64,000 bases of DNA, taken from NCBI GenBank assembly GCA_965200615.1, contig OZ241377.1, positions 310,001-374,000 on the forward strand, in the 5' to 3' direction. The first letter of the stretch is position 1; every line of letters starts with the position of its first letter. The notes under the pieces were generated by a model that did not search any database, was not told the origin of the DNA, and saw nothing but the letters and a program-made list of their open reading frames with translations. Shown in pieces: positions 31,915 through 40,330 of this stretch. The DNA is from Bin5 sp965200615. Lineage in GTDB: Bacteria > Chloroflexota > Anaerolineae > Caldilineales > Caldilineaceae. The position numbers and the translations under genes are program-made.

Positions 31915-31959
31915 ACAGATTGGGGCGGATCACTGGATTGGTTCTTGGCGCATTCCGGT

Positions 31960-33069
31960 TCAAGGCGTTTCAGGGCCTTCCGCGGGCAGGTGTCGCGGGC
32001 GGCGCTCTGTTCGATTGTCGCCACGTGCCCGGAAGATGGAGTCGGCGTAATCAAATTTGGGCATGGCGAGCGAGCCGGGCACGGCCTCGCGCACGGTTTC
32101 AAGTGCAGGCATACGGTGGTCAACCGCGCGGCGTTGCCATTGCAGGATGTTGCGCACCATGAACATTCTGTCGGTGAAGGGCGCGAAGCCGTAGTCGCTC
32201 AGGAGCGCGTTGATGCCGGTCTGGTAGGCGCGCACGCCGATGCAGGCGCGGCGGACCCGGGGCGCTTCTTCGATGCGCTGCAGGGCGAAGTCGAGCAACA
32301 GGCGGGCATTGCGCATGTCGGGATCGTTGGTGTCGACCCAGAGGCGGATCCAGGCGCCGCTTTTGCCCCAAAGGATCTGGACGCAGCCGGCGAGCCCGGG
32401 GCCGCGGTCGTCGTCGAGCGCATAGCCGGACATATGGACGGGGTGCGGGTTGGAGAGGATGGGCGGGATGCGGTCCTCTTCGGGATGATCGGTGGCGAGG
32501 CCGGTCTCCAACTGCTGAATGGGCAGGGGGGTTATGCGCTGGTAGAGTTTTTCGAGATCGGGCGCGTCGGCGGGCCGCTGCGGCCGCAGGTTGACATCGG
32601 ACAGGGCCAGGGACGCGCTGTCCAGGCGCCAGACGGTGACCTGGGTGAGGGGCGCGAAGCCGGCCTGTCTGAAGGTGTTGACGAGGAGCGGCTGGTCGGG
32701 CAGGTCGCTGAAGAGGCGGCAGACGTTGTGGCGGAAGATATGTTGGGCGCTGCAGGTCAGCAGTTTTTGCCAGATGGCCGGGTGGCCGCGACGGGCGTCG
32801 AGGGCGGGGGAGAGCAGGGTCACGTCGGCTTCGTGCGTGTGGGGGCGGATGCGCAACTGGATGAGTCCTTCGCGGGCGAGGCCGTTTTCTTCCTGGCGCA
32901 GGACGTAGGTGAAGGGGCTGTGGCGGTACCAGGGAAAGCAGGAGCGGAGTGCGGTTCGCACAGGCGAAACTGATTGCAGCAGGGCGCGCTCGATCTGGAG
33001 AGGCGTAGACACGTTGCGCAAACGCTGTAGAAGCAGGGCATCGCCTAGATAGAAAGGGCGAAACGACAA
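31960..33069 (-). CDS. GNAT-like acetyltransferase of unknown substrate
   Basis: A 369-aa protein that looks like a tandem of GNAT-fold segments. The C-terminal half has WIRLWVDTNDPDMRNARLLLDFALQRI and RRACIGVRAYQTGINALLSDYGF, typical of the last strands and helices of GNAT domains. The N-terminal half has FRPFYLGDALLLQRL. The first codon is TTG at 33069, supported by AGGAG about 8 bases upstream. The substrate is not visible. It is the last core-type gene before the second accessory island. Confidence 0.65.
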   Translation of the reverse strand: MSFRPFYLGDALLLQRLRNVSTPLQIERALLQSVSPVRTALRSCFPWYRHSPFTYVLRQEENGLAREGLIQLRIRPHTHEADVTLLSPALDARRGHPAIWQKLLTCSAQHIFRHNVCRLFSDLPDQPLLVNTFRQAGFAPLTQVTVWRLDSASLALSDVNLRPQRPADAPDLEKLYQRITPLPIQQLETGLATDHPEEDRIPPILSNPHPVHMSGYALDDDRGPGLAGCVQILWGKSGAWIRLWVDTNDPDMRNARLLLDFALQRIEEAPRVRRACIGVRAYQTGINALLSDYGFAPFTDRMFMVRNILQWQRRAVDHRMPALETVREAVPGSLAMPKFDYADSIFRARGDNRTERRPRHLPAEGPETP

Positions 33070-33232
33070 ACGGGCGTTCTCCTGAACGGGTCACGATAGA
33101 TATGGGGGTATTGTACTTGATTGCGGTGGGAGTGGCAAGGGAAGTTTTTTGGTTTGGGTGCATCTCAGATGCGAGGAGAGAGCGGAGAGGAGTGAGCTTG
33201 AGGGGGGAGGCGGCGCGTGAAGGGGGGCGCCA

Positions 33233-33253
33233 GGGCAGGCACAAGGCCTGCCC
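33233..33253. repeat. Palindromic GGGCAGGC/GCCTGCCC element
   Basis: GGGCAGGC (33233-33240) and GCCTGCCC (33246-33253) flank ACAAG, in the 303-base gap between the GNAT gene and the SH3/metalloprotease gene. From memory, very similar palindromes are scattered through Chloroflexota and cyanobacterial genomes. The rest of the gap has no gene. Confidence 0.6.
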
Positions 33254-33372
33254 CTACAGGGACGATGAGGGGGATGGCGTACGTCTTTTTCGTCGTCATG
33301 GGATGCCAAAGGGCGAGGCGCTTGCGGCGGCGCAAGGCTCTTGTCGTACAGGTCAGACGGTCGCCATGTCGG

Positions 33373-35172
33373 TTACTGACAATCCATCAGGGGGGACCAG
33401 TCAAATCCATTGGGGACGGTTATGGTATATCCGCTCAGATCCTTGCCTGTCACCTCGATGCGGCGTTCCTGGCCCAAATGCTTGTCTACCGTCTTGTTAC
33501 GGCCGGCAAATCCTGCTATCGAACAGGCAGCCGACCATTCGGCGGGTTCGCCCCGCCATATCCCCAAGGTGAAGAAGTCGGCAGCTTCGAGCAGGCCGGG
33601 GTCCACAGCCTCTACAATCCAAAACCTGCCGTCCAACCCGGTCCGTTTCGCCACCACATCCGGATCGCGACGAAGCGGCCTGAAACCCTCGCCCATACGC
33701 ATCCAAGCGGACAATGTGACCCAAACTTCAGGCATTGGATTGCCTCTGTCATCCAACACCCTGCCCCTGATAGCGAACTGCCTTGTCTTACAGAAGTCGG
33801 GTAGGGTCGGATTGCCCAGATATTGTTCAAGCAAGCGGGCCGCATTGCCGTCGTACTCGGACAGGTCACTCAGTCCGAATTGGGTGCGAAACAGGTCCGG
33901 TCGAAGCCAGTGTACGACCATTTCGGCCCAGTATTCGTGGCTCACGGTAGATTCATACCTGCCGGCCCACAGTCCGGCCTCCATCGCGCTCAAGTAGGCT
34001 TGATTGCGGGCCCGCTTGAATCCGGGTTCGCGATTGGCCTCCCAATCCTGGACAAGAATCGCATAGTCCAGAGCGTGGGCTATCTCATGAATCAGTATGT
34101 CGTTGCAATGATAGGTTGTCATTGCGGGCGCAACCACGGCTCCTCCATAGGATGTTTCAGCGAACACGCCCGAGAATTCGGAATCAGCATCATCGGCAAA
34201 TTCGGGCAACTGCGAAGGCCCACCCCTTTCTCTGTCGTATAGGAGTATCCTGGTGTTCTGCGACGCCAACAGATCCAGCAGGTCAGGACGGTCTGCGACC
34301 ATAGCCAAAAGGGTGGCCTGCGCTCGCCGCAACTCTTCGTCCGAGACTGATTCAGGGGCTAGAATCGGTATACCGCCTGCATCCAGATATTTCTGGTAAT
34401 AGGGGTCTGCATTCAGGTGCGGGGGCGGCCCGCCGCCAGTCTGATATGCCGTAACCAGACTGCTGTGCAACCACCCAAGTGTGTCTCCGTCCACACAACA
34501 GAATCTGTACCATCCGCCGGATTCGTCCACCACGTCGACCAGCCAGTCCCCTTCCTGAACCTTTCCGATGATGTCGTAGTTCATTCCGGGTCCTGTGCGA
34601 ACGTTCCCAAGCTGAACATGGACGACCAGCACCTTGCCGATGGTGATCCTGGTGGGGGTAGGGATAGCTGTCGGAGTCGGGCTGGCAGTCTCCTTGGGGC
34701 TGCGGCTGACTTGCGCTTCGTTCTGGTCCGACGATGACTGGGCCTGGTTTCTCCAATCGTACCGGATAACGAGCCGCTGTTCCATCTCCTGGATTCTGGT
34801 TTCCAGTGTGAGAATCCAATCTTCTGCACTCGTCTCTTTGTTGAACCCTATGTTTCTCCAGTCCAGAGCACTCGACAGAGCCAAGAGCCGATTCTCTATG
34901 AACTTTAGATTTTCTTCTGTGTTCTGGGCAAGGGTGATGGATTGCTGTACTGAGATTCTTGGACCGGACAGAAATAGGGTCAAGTAGATGGCCAGCGCTG
35001 TCAGGAGCAGGAATCTGAATAGCCGTCTCATCTTGAAAGGCTGACGATTGCGGGCGCCGCCAAACCCAGATCCACATTTGACGCAGTGCGTTTCGTCGAG
35101 GTGGTTGGGCTGGCCGCACGGGCACTGTTTGATGCCGATTTTCCAGTCGACTTGTACTTTTCTTGGACTCAT
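33373..35172 (-). CDS. Membrane-anchored SH3 and zinc-metalloprotease-like protein
   Basis: A multi-domain protein of 599 aa. It begins with a zinc ribbon, CPCGQPNHLDETHCVKCG (residues about 18-35), then one membrane helix (FRFLLLTALAIYLTLFLSGP, about 51-70), a coiled-coil-like stretch, and a bacterial SH3 domain (about 175-240, VRTGPGMNYDIIGKVQEGDW). A peptidase-like part has IHEIAHALDYA near residue 363, which is the HExxH zinc motif; HEYWAEMVVHW about 45 residues later could supply the third ligand. It ends with a carboxypeptidase-regulatory-like beta domain (RGRVLDDRGNPMPEVWVTL). The active site faces outside if the ribbon is cytoplasmic. The combination is unusual; the target is unknown. 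The ATG at 35172 starts with MSPRKVQ. Confidence 0.68.
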   Translation of the reverse strand: MSPRKVQVDWKIGIKQCPCGQPNHLDETHCVKCGSGFGGARNRQPFKMRRLFRFLLLTALAIYLTLFLSGPRISVQQSITLAQNTEENLKFIENRLLALSSALDWRNIGFNKETSAEDWILTLETRIQEMEQRLVIRYDWRNQAQSSSDQNEAQVSRSPKETASPTPTAIPTPTRITIGKVLVVHVQLGNVRTGPGMNYDIIGKVQEGDWLVDVVDESGGWYRFCCVDGDTLGWLHSSLVTAYQTGGGPPPHLNADPYYQKYLDAGGIPILAPESVSDEELRRAQATLLAMVADRPDLLDLLASQNTRILLYDRERGGPSQLPEFADDADSEFSGVFAETSYGGAVVAPAMTTYHCNDILIHEIAHALDYAILVQDWEANREPGFKRARNQAYLSAMEAGLWAGRYESTVSHEYWAEMVVHWLRPDLFRTQFGLSDLSEYDGNAARLLEQYLGNPTLPDFCKTRQFAIRGRVLDDRGNPMPEVWVTLSAWMRMGEGFRPLRRDPDVVAKRTGLDGRFWIVEAVDPGLLEAADFFTLGIWRGEPAEWSAACSIAGFAGRNKTVDKHLGQERRIEVTGKDLSGYTITVPNGFDWSPLMDCQ

Positions 35173-35323
35173 CGTGGAATCGCCTGTACCAGCAGTAGTC
35201 GAGAGCTAATGGGGGACCGGGCGGCCTATTGTGTGAGTATAAGGTACCGGTTCGTCTCTTGCAACGATTTGGTGAGGCGGCTGATTTTTTTGGGATGGGG
35301 ATTGGTCGGGGGCGCGGCACGAC

Positions 35324-35980
35324 TCAGTCGGGCAGGAGGGCGGACGGGTCGTCCGGGGGGATGGGCTGTGCGCCGAGGGCGATGAGGTGGGCGTTGTGGG
35401 GGGAGGGGAGGGTGTAGACGGGTTTTGCGGCGGCGAGGGCCTGCCGACAGAGAGCTTCGGTTTTGCCGCCCTGTGCGGCGTGGAGGATGAGGATACGATG
35501 GGCGAGGGCGGCGACGCAGTTGTTGCGGCGGGCGGCGGAGGCGACAGTGGGGCGGCGGAGGCTGTCGGAGAAGGTGGAGAGGAGCAGGAGGCGGCCGGCG
35601 GCGAGGGAATCGCGCCAGGAGCGGGGGACGCGCATGTTGGCGAGGCCGCGGGCGGGGCAGATTATGAGGGATGGCGCCAGGGTGTGGTCGGGTTGGCGGG
35701 CGGGCTGGCGCAGGAGGAGTTCGAGGAACTCTTTTTCGATGGGGGACTGGAAGCCGCCGATCAGGGTGATGGGGTGGGCGCGCAGGACGCGGGCGAGGTC
35801 GTAGCTTTTGAGGATGAGGTCGCCGGGGCATTGGACTGAGCAGAACAGGGCAGTGGGTTTACGGTCGAGGAGTGTGGGGCCGCCGATCAGGGAGATGGGC
35901 GTGTCGGTAGCGGGGTCGGCGCAACGGTGCAGGGAAGAGGGAATGCCGGGCGCGCCGGGTTTACGACGTACGATCTGCAC
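35324..35980 (-). CDS. DprA/Smf-like Rossmann protein
   Basis: A protein of about 218 aa resembling only the Rossmann core of DprA: ALFCSVQCPGDLILKSYDLA, TLIGGFQSPIEKEFLELLL, SLIICPARG and KPVYTLPSPHN. Full DprA is longer and has SAM and winged-helix parts, absent here. The start is uncertain. The frame runs to an ATG at 36082, but that overlaps the 3' end of the broken gene at 36054-36662. A GTG at 35980 lies just before the conserved part. In accessory regions such short DprA-like proteins may bind nucleotides or DNA. No competence genes are near. Confidence 0.6.
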   Translation of the reverse strand: MQIVRRKPGAPGIPSSLHRCADPATDTPISLIGGPTLLDRKPTALFCSVQCPGDLILKSYDLARVLRAHPITLIGGFQSPIEKEFLELLLRQPARQPDHTLAPSLIICPARGLANMRVPRSWRDSLAAGRLLLLSTFSDSLRRPTVASAARRNNCVAALAHRILILHAAQGGKTEALCRQALAAAKPVYTLPSPHNAHLIALGAQPIPPDDPSALLPD

Positions 35981-36053
35981 GAATTCACATCCGGTGGGGG
36001 ATTGGGGCGTTATATGGTCACGAATTCGATTGAGGAAAGAACCGGTATTGCGG

Positions 36054-36662
36054 CTAGCGATTGAGATAGCCGGGCAAGGCAAATGGCCTTTGGGATACGG
36101 GATTCATGCTCTCGCGGGACCTGGCAACTCTGCACAGGAATGCGGTCCCTTCGTAGAATTGTAATAACCAATCGGAACTGTGCGTTTCTTCGGGGGGAGC
36201 GTTCTCTGCCCACGACCACCAGTATTGGAAAACGCCATTACCGATATTGACAGGTTCCTCCTCGCTCTGCAATCTGCGGACCGACTGCTGAACCGGCCAG
36301 TTATTGTACCTGGTATCATAGCTGCCGACAACTTCAACAGTATAGTCGGGCGGCAGATAAACGCGCTCCTCAGCGCCGAAAAGCGTGACTGCATGAAAGG
36401 TTGAATCAGGTCTTTATCGAACACGACCTGAATCAGGCGCCCGGCATTATCTTTCTCAATGTAGGTCCACCCTCTCATTTTGCCAACTGCCTTGAGGCAG
36501 TCGTTCAGAGATTCCTTGTCTCTTCCTTTGAGATAGCGCTCGGGCGCGCTCAGAAAATCCCGCGTTGGCGGCGTGAACCAGTGGTGTGACGACTTGCCAA
36601 GATTCATCAAGATAAATCTTGACAAACTTGCCATCCCTTGCAAGAATAGCGAAAACACACAA
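36054..36662 (-). pseudogene. Frameshifted gene of unknown function
   Basis: Coding-like sequence is spread over three frames. One piece runs from 36662 (MCVFAILARDGKFVKIYLDE). The middle piece contains KGRDKESLNDCLKAVGKMRG. The last piece starts around 36395 (LFGAEERVYLPPDYTVEVV) and ends at 36054 (RPFALPGYLNR). Two frameshifts are needed to join them. The pieces look like one protein of about 200 aa, with no family I recognise. It is probably a decayed accessory gene, or else the assembly has small errors here. It abuts the toxin-antitoxin pair at 36675. Confidence 0.6.
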
Positions 36663-36674
36663 GGAGGTTATGGG

Positions 36675-36902
36675 ATGGGCATGCAGAAAGTAAAGTTTTC
36701 AAGCCAGGCTTCGCCGGAGACGCTGGCTGCGATGCGGGAGATTGCCCGCAGTGAGGGCCGCCAGTTGCAGGCGGTGATGGAAGAAGCGATGCAGGAGTAC
36801 ATCGCGAACCGCACGCGGCAGACGCCCCGCCCAGAGGTGATGGCGCACTTTCGCGCCAGCGTTGAGCGAAACCGCCGTTTGGCTGAATTACTCGCTGAAT
36901 GA
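36675..36902 (+). CDS. Antitoxin of the Doc module
   Basis: A 75-aa protein: an N-terminal ribbon-helix-helix-like segment (KVKFSSQASPETLAAMREIARSEGRQLQAVMEEAMQEY) and a C-terminal acidic/arginine-rich tail that would wrap the toxin. The ATG at 36675 follows AAGGAGG with ideal spacing. Its stop codon overlaps the toxin start (ATGA at 36899), the standard coupling of such pairs. It is not Phd-like in sequence, so the operon pairs a Doc toxin with a different antitoxin family. Confidence 0.75.
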   Translation: MGMQKVKFSSQASPETLAAMREIARSEGRQLQAVMEEAMQEYIANRTRQTPRPEVMAHFRASVERNRRLAELLAE

Positions 36903-37285
36903 CTCGCATCTACCCAGATCTTGGTGAGGCAATCGCCATCCATGACTTGCTGATTCGTGAGTTCGGCGGCTCGCTGGGCCTTCGTGATGAGGGCGCGCTG
37001 GCCTCCGCGATCATGCGACCCCAGTTGGGGTACTACGACAGCCTGATCGAGGAGGCGGCCGCGCTGATGGAAAGCCTGGCCAACAATCATCCCTTTGTGG
37101 ACGGCAACAAGCGGGTCGCCTTCTTCGTCACCGACGCATTTTTGCGTTTGAACGGCTACTTCATCGACTGCGACAGCGTTGAAGCCTACGAGTTTTTCAT
37201 GCGGTTGTTCGAAGGGAATTCGTTTCGATTCGCGCAGTTGCTCCCGTGGCTGGGGGAGAAGGTAAAGCTGTTGCCAGAGCCGTGA
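36899..37285 (+). CDS. doc: Doc-family Fic toxin
   Basis: A 128-aa toxin of the Fic/Doc fold. The active-site signature HPFVDGNKR is at about residues 65-73 (Doc type, with Lys before Arg as in phage P1 Doc). Doc phosphorylates elongation factor Tu and stops translation (known for the family). It starts inside the antitoxin stop codon. The surrounding helices (IREFGGSLGLRDEGALASAIMRPQLGY) match the family. The pair lies in the accessory island, next to other toxin-antitoxin genes. Confidence 0.92.
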   Translation: MTRIYPDLGEAIAIHDLLIREFGGSLGLRDEGALASAIMRPQLGYYDSLIEEAAALMESLANNHPFVDGNKRVAFFVTDAFLRLNGYFIDCDSVEAYEFFMRLFEGNSFRFAQLLPWLGEKVKLLPEP

Positions 37286-37398
37286 TCGGCAGTGTCTCTA
37301 CATTCTCTGATCTTTGTCGTAGAGTTGACAAACGTCAACGAGCCCTAATCGAATGCACTCTGGCTTTTCCCAATTCGTGGTCCAGACATTGGGGCCAA

Positions 37399-37671
37399 CT
37401 ATACCAAGTGGTCGCGCGAGTTTAACGTTGAGCATCCCACGGTGTAAGCCATCGCATCCTTCAGAGTTTGCCTTCGCTTTGCAGTTCTGCCCCGTATTTC
37501 AGCGTACTCCCGAAAGCCTGCGGCCGTGTCAACTGCCTCATCCAACTCTAACGCGTCTTCTAAATCCTGAAGTCGCTGCATCAGGGCGCGATATTCTTTC
37601 ATCGAAAGGACAGCCGCCGTTTTCCGCCCCTTCTCATTGACAAGATATTTCGGTTTGATATTGAGCATCAT
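37399..37671 (-). CDS. Orphan Phd/YefM-like antitoxin
   Basis: A 90-aa protein with the YefM/Phd pattern: YLVNEKGRKTAAVLSMKEYRALMQRLQDLEDALELDEAVD. Such antitoxins bind DNA and neutralise RelE-type toxins. On the minus strand the next 100 bases contain no toxin gene, so the partner is lost or lies elsewhere. Two diverged copies of a sequence beginning TTCGTGGTCC or TTCGTGATCC flank it (37374 and 37741). The ATG at 37671 has a GGAGG-like site. Confidence 0.72.
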   Translation of the reverse strand: MMLNIKPKYLVNEKGRKTAAVLSMKEYRALMQRLQDLEDALELDEAVDTAAGFREYAEIRGRTAKRRQTLKDAMAYTVGCSTLNSRDHLV

Positions 37672-37877
37672 GGTCCTCCTGTTTTGAAGAGGTTTCTCTC
37701 CGTCTCACCTATTCGCCTAGATGCACCTTATTTTTCCCGTTTCGTGATCCAACGATTGGGATTCACCATAATTGGAGCCTTTTACTCCAGGAATGACACC
37801 GCGGCAGATACATGTTTCTGTCGCAGAAACTTGCTTCTTTAAGCCGGCAACGACGCTCTGATTTCGGACAAAATCGT

Positions 37878-39098
37878 TCAGTCATCGTGACGTTCCTCAA
37901 ACTGGCGCCGGACTTCACCGCTGCCGACGAGTTGCGACAGCAGGCGGTAGTTCCCTCTTTCGTGGCGGACGCGGCCGGCGATGACAGCGGGGTGGATGCT
38001 GACTTGGCGGGCGAAGTCGTAGACTGCCAGAATGGTGGCTCTTTGACGCACCGGGCTGGTTCGCCAGAGCTGCGGGGGGATGAGCGCGTTCTGGGCCAGG
38101 GTGTCAGCTTCTTGTTCGAGCGGGTCCTCTCCGGTCAGAGAGAGATCGTCGATGAAGAGTTCGTTTTCTGCGCAGTCGAGATGGAGGCTGACGTGGGCCA
38201 GCTCGTGCATGAGGCTAAACCAGAAGTTGTCGATGCGGTCGTAGCGCAGGGTGAGGCCGATGACCGGCCGGCCGGCCGGGAGACAGAGAGCGGCGCCGTC
38301 GAGATGGGTGCGGGGGAGATGGCGCTCAATCACGAGGGCGATGCCGTGTGCGGCCAGGTGCTGCTGCGCGCGGCGCGGGCCATCTTCGTGGACGCTCAGC
38401 TGGGCGACTTCGCGCATGAAGGGTTCCGTTACCGTGCCCGGCCGGTAGCTGGCCTGAGCAGGGCTTTCGTTAGCCAAGCCAAGGACACGCCAGCACCAGG
38501 CTTTGAGCGCGTAAGGATCGGTTTTGGCGTTGATGCGGCGGTGGCCGTTTTTGCGATAGAGAGGAAGGGCGGCGGCCTGGGGTCCTCCCGCCTTTTGGAG
38601 CAGGGCATTTATCAACTCTTCAGCGCGGTCGAGCAGGTCGGGCGGTTCGGTCAACTCTGAAAACCATTCGCGTTTGGCCATTTCCTTGAGGGGAAAGCGG
38701 CGCGGGTCGATTTCGTCGAAGGTAGAATCGAAGGCCGCGCCGGGTTCCTGCAGGAGAATGTCGGCGGGTATCCCCAGGTGCTTATGCAGCGCGCGGGCCA
38801 TTGAGATGGTAATATCGCGCTTGCCTGTGAGGATGTCGGAGACTTTCTGCCTGCTTCCGATCAAGGGGATCAGGTCGCGGCGTGTCAATCCGGCCTGATC
38901 CATGCGGAATTCGATGGCGTCGACGGCGGTGGGCAAGCCGATCGGGTAGTGCTTGTCCTCGTAATGTTCGACGAGGTCGGCCAGCACGTCGAGTTCAGCG
39001 CCTTCGGGGGTGTCCAGTTGCGCGCCCATCAACTCGCGAATGCGGGCGCAGGCCGCTTCGTAGTCCTCCTCGCTCCTGATTGGTCTGATGGTGTACAT
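37878..39098 (-). CDS. HTH-ImmA/IrrE fusion, HigA-type antitoxin
   Basis: A 406-aa protein. Residues about 50-130 form an XRE-type helix-turn-helix (AGLTRRDLIPLIGSRQKVSDILTGKRDI). The second half is an ImmA/IrrE-like zinc-metallopeptidase with FSLMHELAHVSLHLD near residue 300 (HExxH) and a later acidic helix. Fused HigA-like antitoxins with this domain are known. It follows the HigB toxin gene by 2 bases on the same strand, so the pair is toxin-first as in typical higBA. The peptidase may link the module to a stress signal (inference). Confidence 0.88.
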   Translation of the reverse strand: MYTIRPIRSEEDYEAACARIRELMGAQLDTPEGAELDVLADLVEHYEDKHYPIGLPTAVDAIEFRMDQAGLTRRDLIPLIGSRQKVSDILTGKRDITISMARALHKHLGIPADILLQEPGAAFDSTFDEIDPRRFPLKEMAKREWFSELTEPPDLLDRAEELINALLQKAGGPQAAALPLYRKNGHRRINAKTDPYALKAWCWRVLGLANESPAQASYRPGTVTEPFMREVAQLSVHEDGPRRAQQHLAAHGIALVIERHLPRTHLDGAALCLPAGRPVIGLTLRYDRIDNFWFSLMHELAHVSLHLDCAENELFIDDLSLTGEDPLEQEADTLAQNALIPPQLWRTSPVRQRATILAVYDFARQVSIHPAVIAGRVRHERGNYRLLSQLVGSGEVRRQFEERHDD

Positions 39099-39100
39099 GG

Positions 39101-39394
39101 CTAAACCTCTGTGGCGTCTATGCGGTTGTATTGCGCGTGGGTACCCAGAAAAAGTATGTAAAGCTCCTTTCGCTGATAGTCGATTTCCACGACCATGCGG
39201 TAGCGGTTTCCTCTGATTCTGAAGACGATTCTATTGCCGGGAACGGCGCTTGCCGACGGGTAACGTTCGGTTACTTGACCGGGCATCTGCCATTGTGCGC
39301 GTTCGACGTCGCTGAGCCAGGCCTGCAAAGCGCCGCGGGCGTCGGGATGTTTCTGCCAGAATCTGTGAAGTCTACTCTTGAACAGAACGCGCAA
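39101..39394 (-). CDS. higB: HigB-type mRNA interferase toxin
   Basis: A 97-aa toxin of the RelE/HigB fold: RFWQKHPDARGALQAWLSDVERAQW at the start and YRMVVEIDYQRKELYILFLGTHAQYNRID at the end, including the conserved H-Y pair near the C-terminus. Such toxins cleave mRNA on the ribosome. It precedes the HTH-ImmA/IrrE antitoxin. The ATG at 39394 is the natural start. Confidence 0.92.
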   Translation of the reverse strand: MRVLFKSRLHRFWQKHPDARGALQAWLSDVERAQWQMPGQVTERYPSASAVPGNRIVFRIRGNRYRMVVEIDYQRKELYILFLGTHAQYNRIDATEV

Positions 39395-39818
39395 CGCTGA
39401 TCCAATGTACCCTTGTGTACATTTTGAATAATTGTCCTCAATTTAAACGATTATATAACACTTCTAAGAGGGCGTCAAGATCCAGAGATGTATTTTGGAG
39501 ACGGGGCCTGGGATCATCCCGGAGCAGCCGTCGTCACCGAAGTCCAGCCGTTCCAGGTTGGCGGATTTGGCGGCGGTCATGCGTGGCGACGTGGAGGTCG
39601 ACGGGAAGAATGAATTGTTCGCCTGTGGCCCGGCGAAATGAGGTTGCCCCGTTTGGGCCAGTCGTCCAGGGATTTGAGGACTACGAGGAGATCGATGGTT
39701 TCCATACTCCCAACATGCTGCCCGGAAATGTCGGCGAGCCAGAGAGTAGTCCGAATTCCTTGGGTCTTGACGGACTGCTGCTTCCCGATCCGAAAGCAGG
39801 CTACGTCACAACTTTCAA
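39395..39818. other. Stretch of decayed sequence between higB and the hsdR remnant
   Basis: No intact gene. Short coding-like fragments appear in several frames, such as YFGDGAWDHPGAAVVTEVQP near 39490 and LGLDGLLLPDPKAGYV near 39760. None matches a family I know. The upstream part near 39425-39470 is AT-rich and may hold the higBA promoter. Confidence 0.4.
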
Positions 39819-40292
39819 TCTGCGCCAGAGATTGACAAATATGCCTCCCCTGAATCCGACAGGGCGGTGCAGGAGAAGGCGATCAGGAATCTGGAGGAGT
39901 CCCTGGCGGCTGGCCGACCGCGCGCGCTGGCGCAGATGGCGACCGGCAGCGGAAAGACTTTCATGGCGTGCAACCTGATATATCGGCTGATCAAACATGC
40001 CGGGGCGCGTCGGGCGCTGTTCCTGGTGGACCGCAGCAACCTCGGCCGCCAGACGCTGCGCGAGTTTCAGGCGTTCAGCACGCCGGATGACGGGCGCAAG
40101 TTTACGGAACTCTATAACGTACAGTTGCTGCAGTCCGGTTACATCAATCCGGTGAGCCGGGTCTGTATCGCGACGATCCAGCGGATCTACTCGATGCTGA
40201 AAGGGGAGGAGCTTAACCCCGAACTGGAGGAGCTATCGGGATTTCACTTCGCTCAGCGGGATCCGGCGCAGGTGGAGTACAATCCCGATTAA
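39819..40292 (+). pseudogene. hsdR: Remnant of type I restriction subunit HsdR
   Basis: About 158 codons of the HsdR translocase: QEKAIRNLEESLAAGRPRALAQMATGSGKT with the Walker A motif, then RRALFLVDRSNLGRQTLREF and ATIQRIYSMLKG. The typical protein is over 900 aa; the nuclease part and everything after the first helicase motifs are missing. No hsdM or hsdS is nearby. The fragment stops just before where DEAH would be expected (VEYNPD then a stop), as if cut by deletion. It shows that another restriction system once stood here. Confidence 0.82.
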
Positions 40293-40330
40293 GGGCCAAG
40301 CTCAGCGTTCCCTCAAGAAAGCCGAAGGAT

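Noticed and set aside
35981..36082. ATG at 36082 as the start of the DprA-like gene
   Set aside because: The added 34 residues are unlike the family and overlap the decayed gene; GTG at 35980 is preferred, with uncertainty stated.
36675..39394. CRISPR array or cas genes in the toxin-antitoxin region
   Set aside because: No regularly spaced identical repeats and no cas-like proteins were found anywhere in the window.
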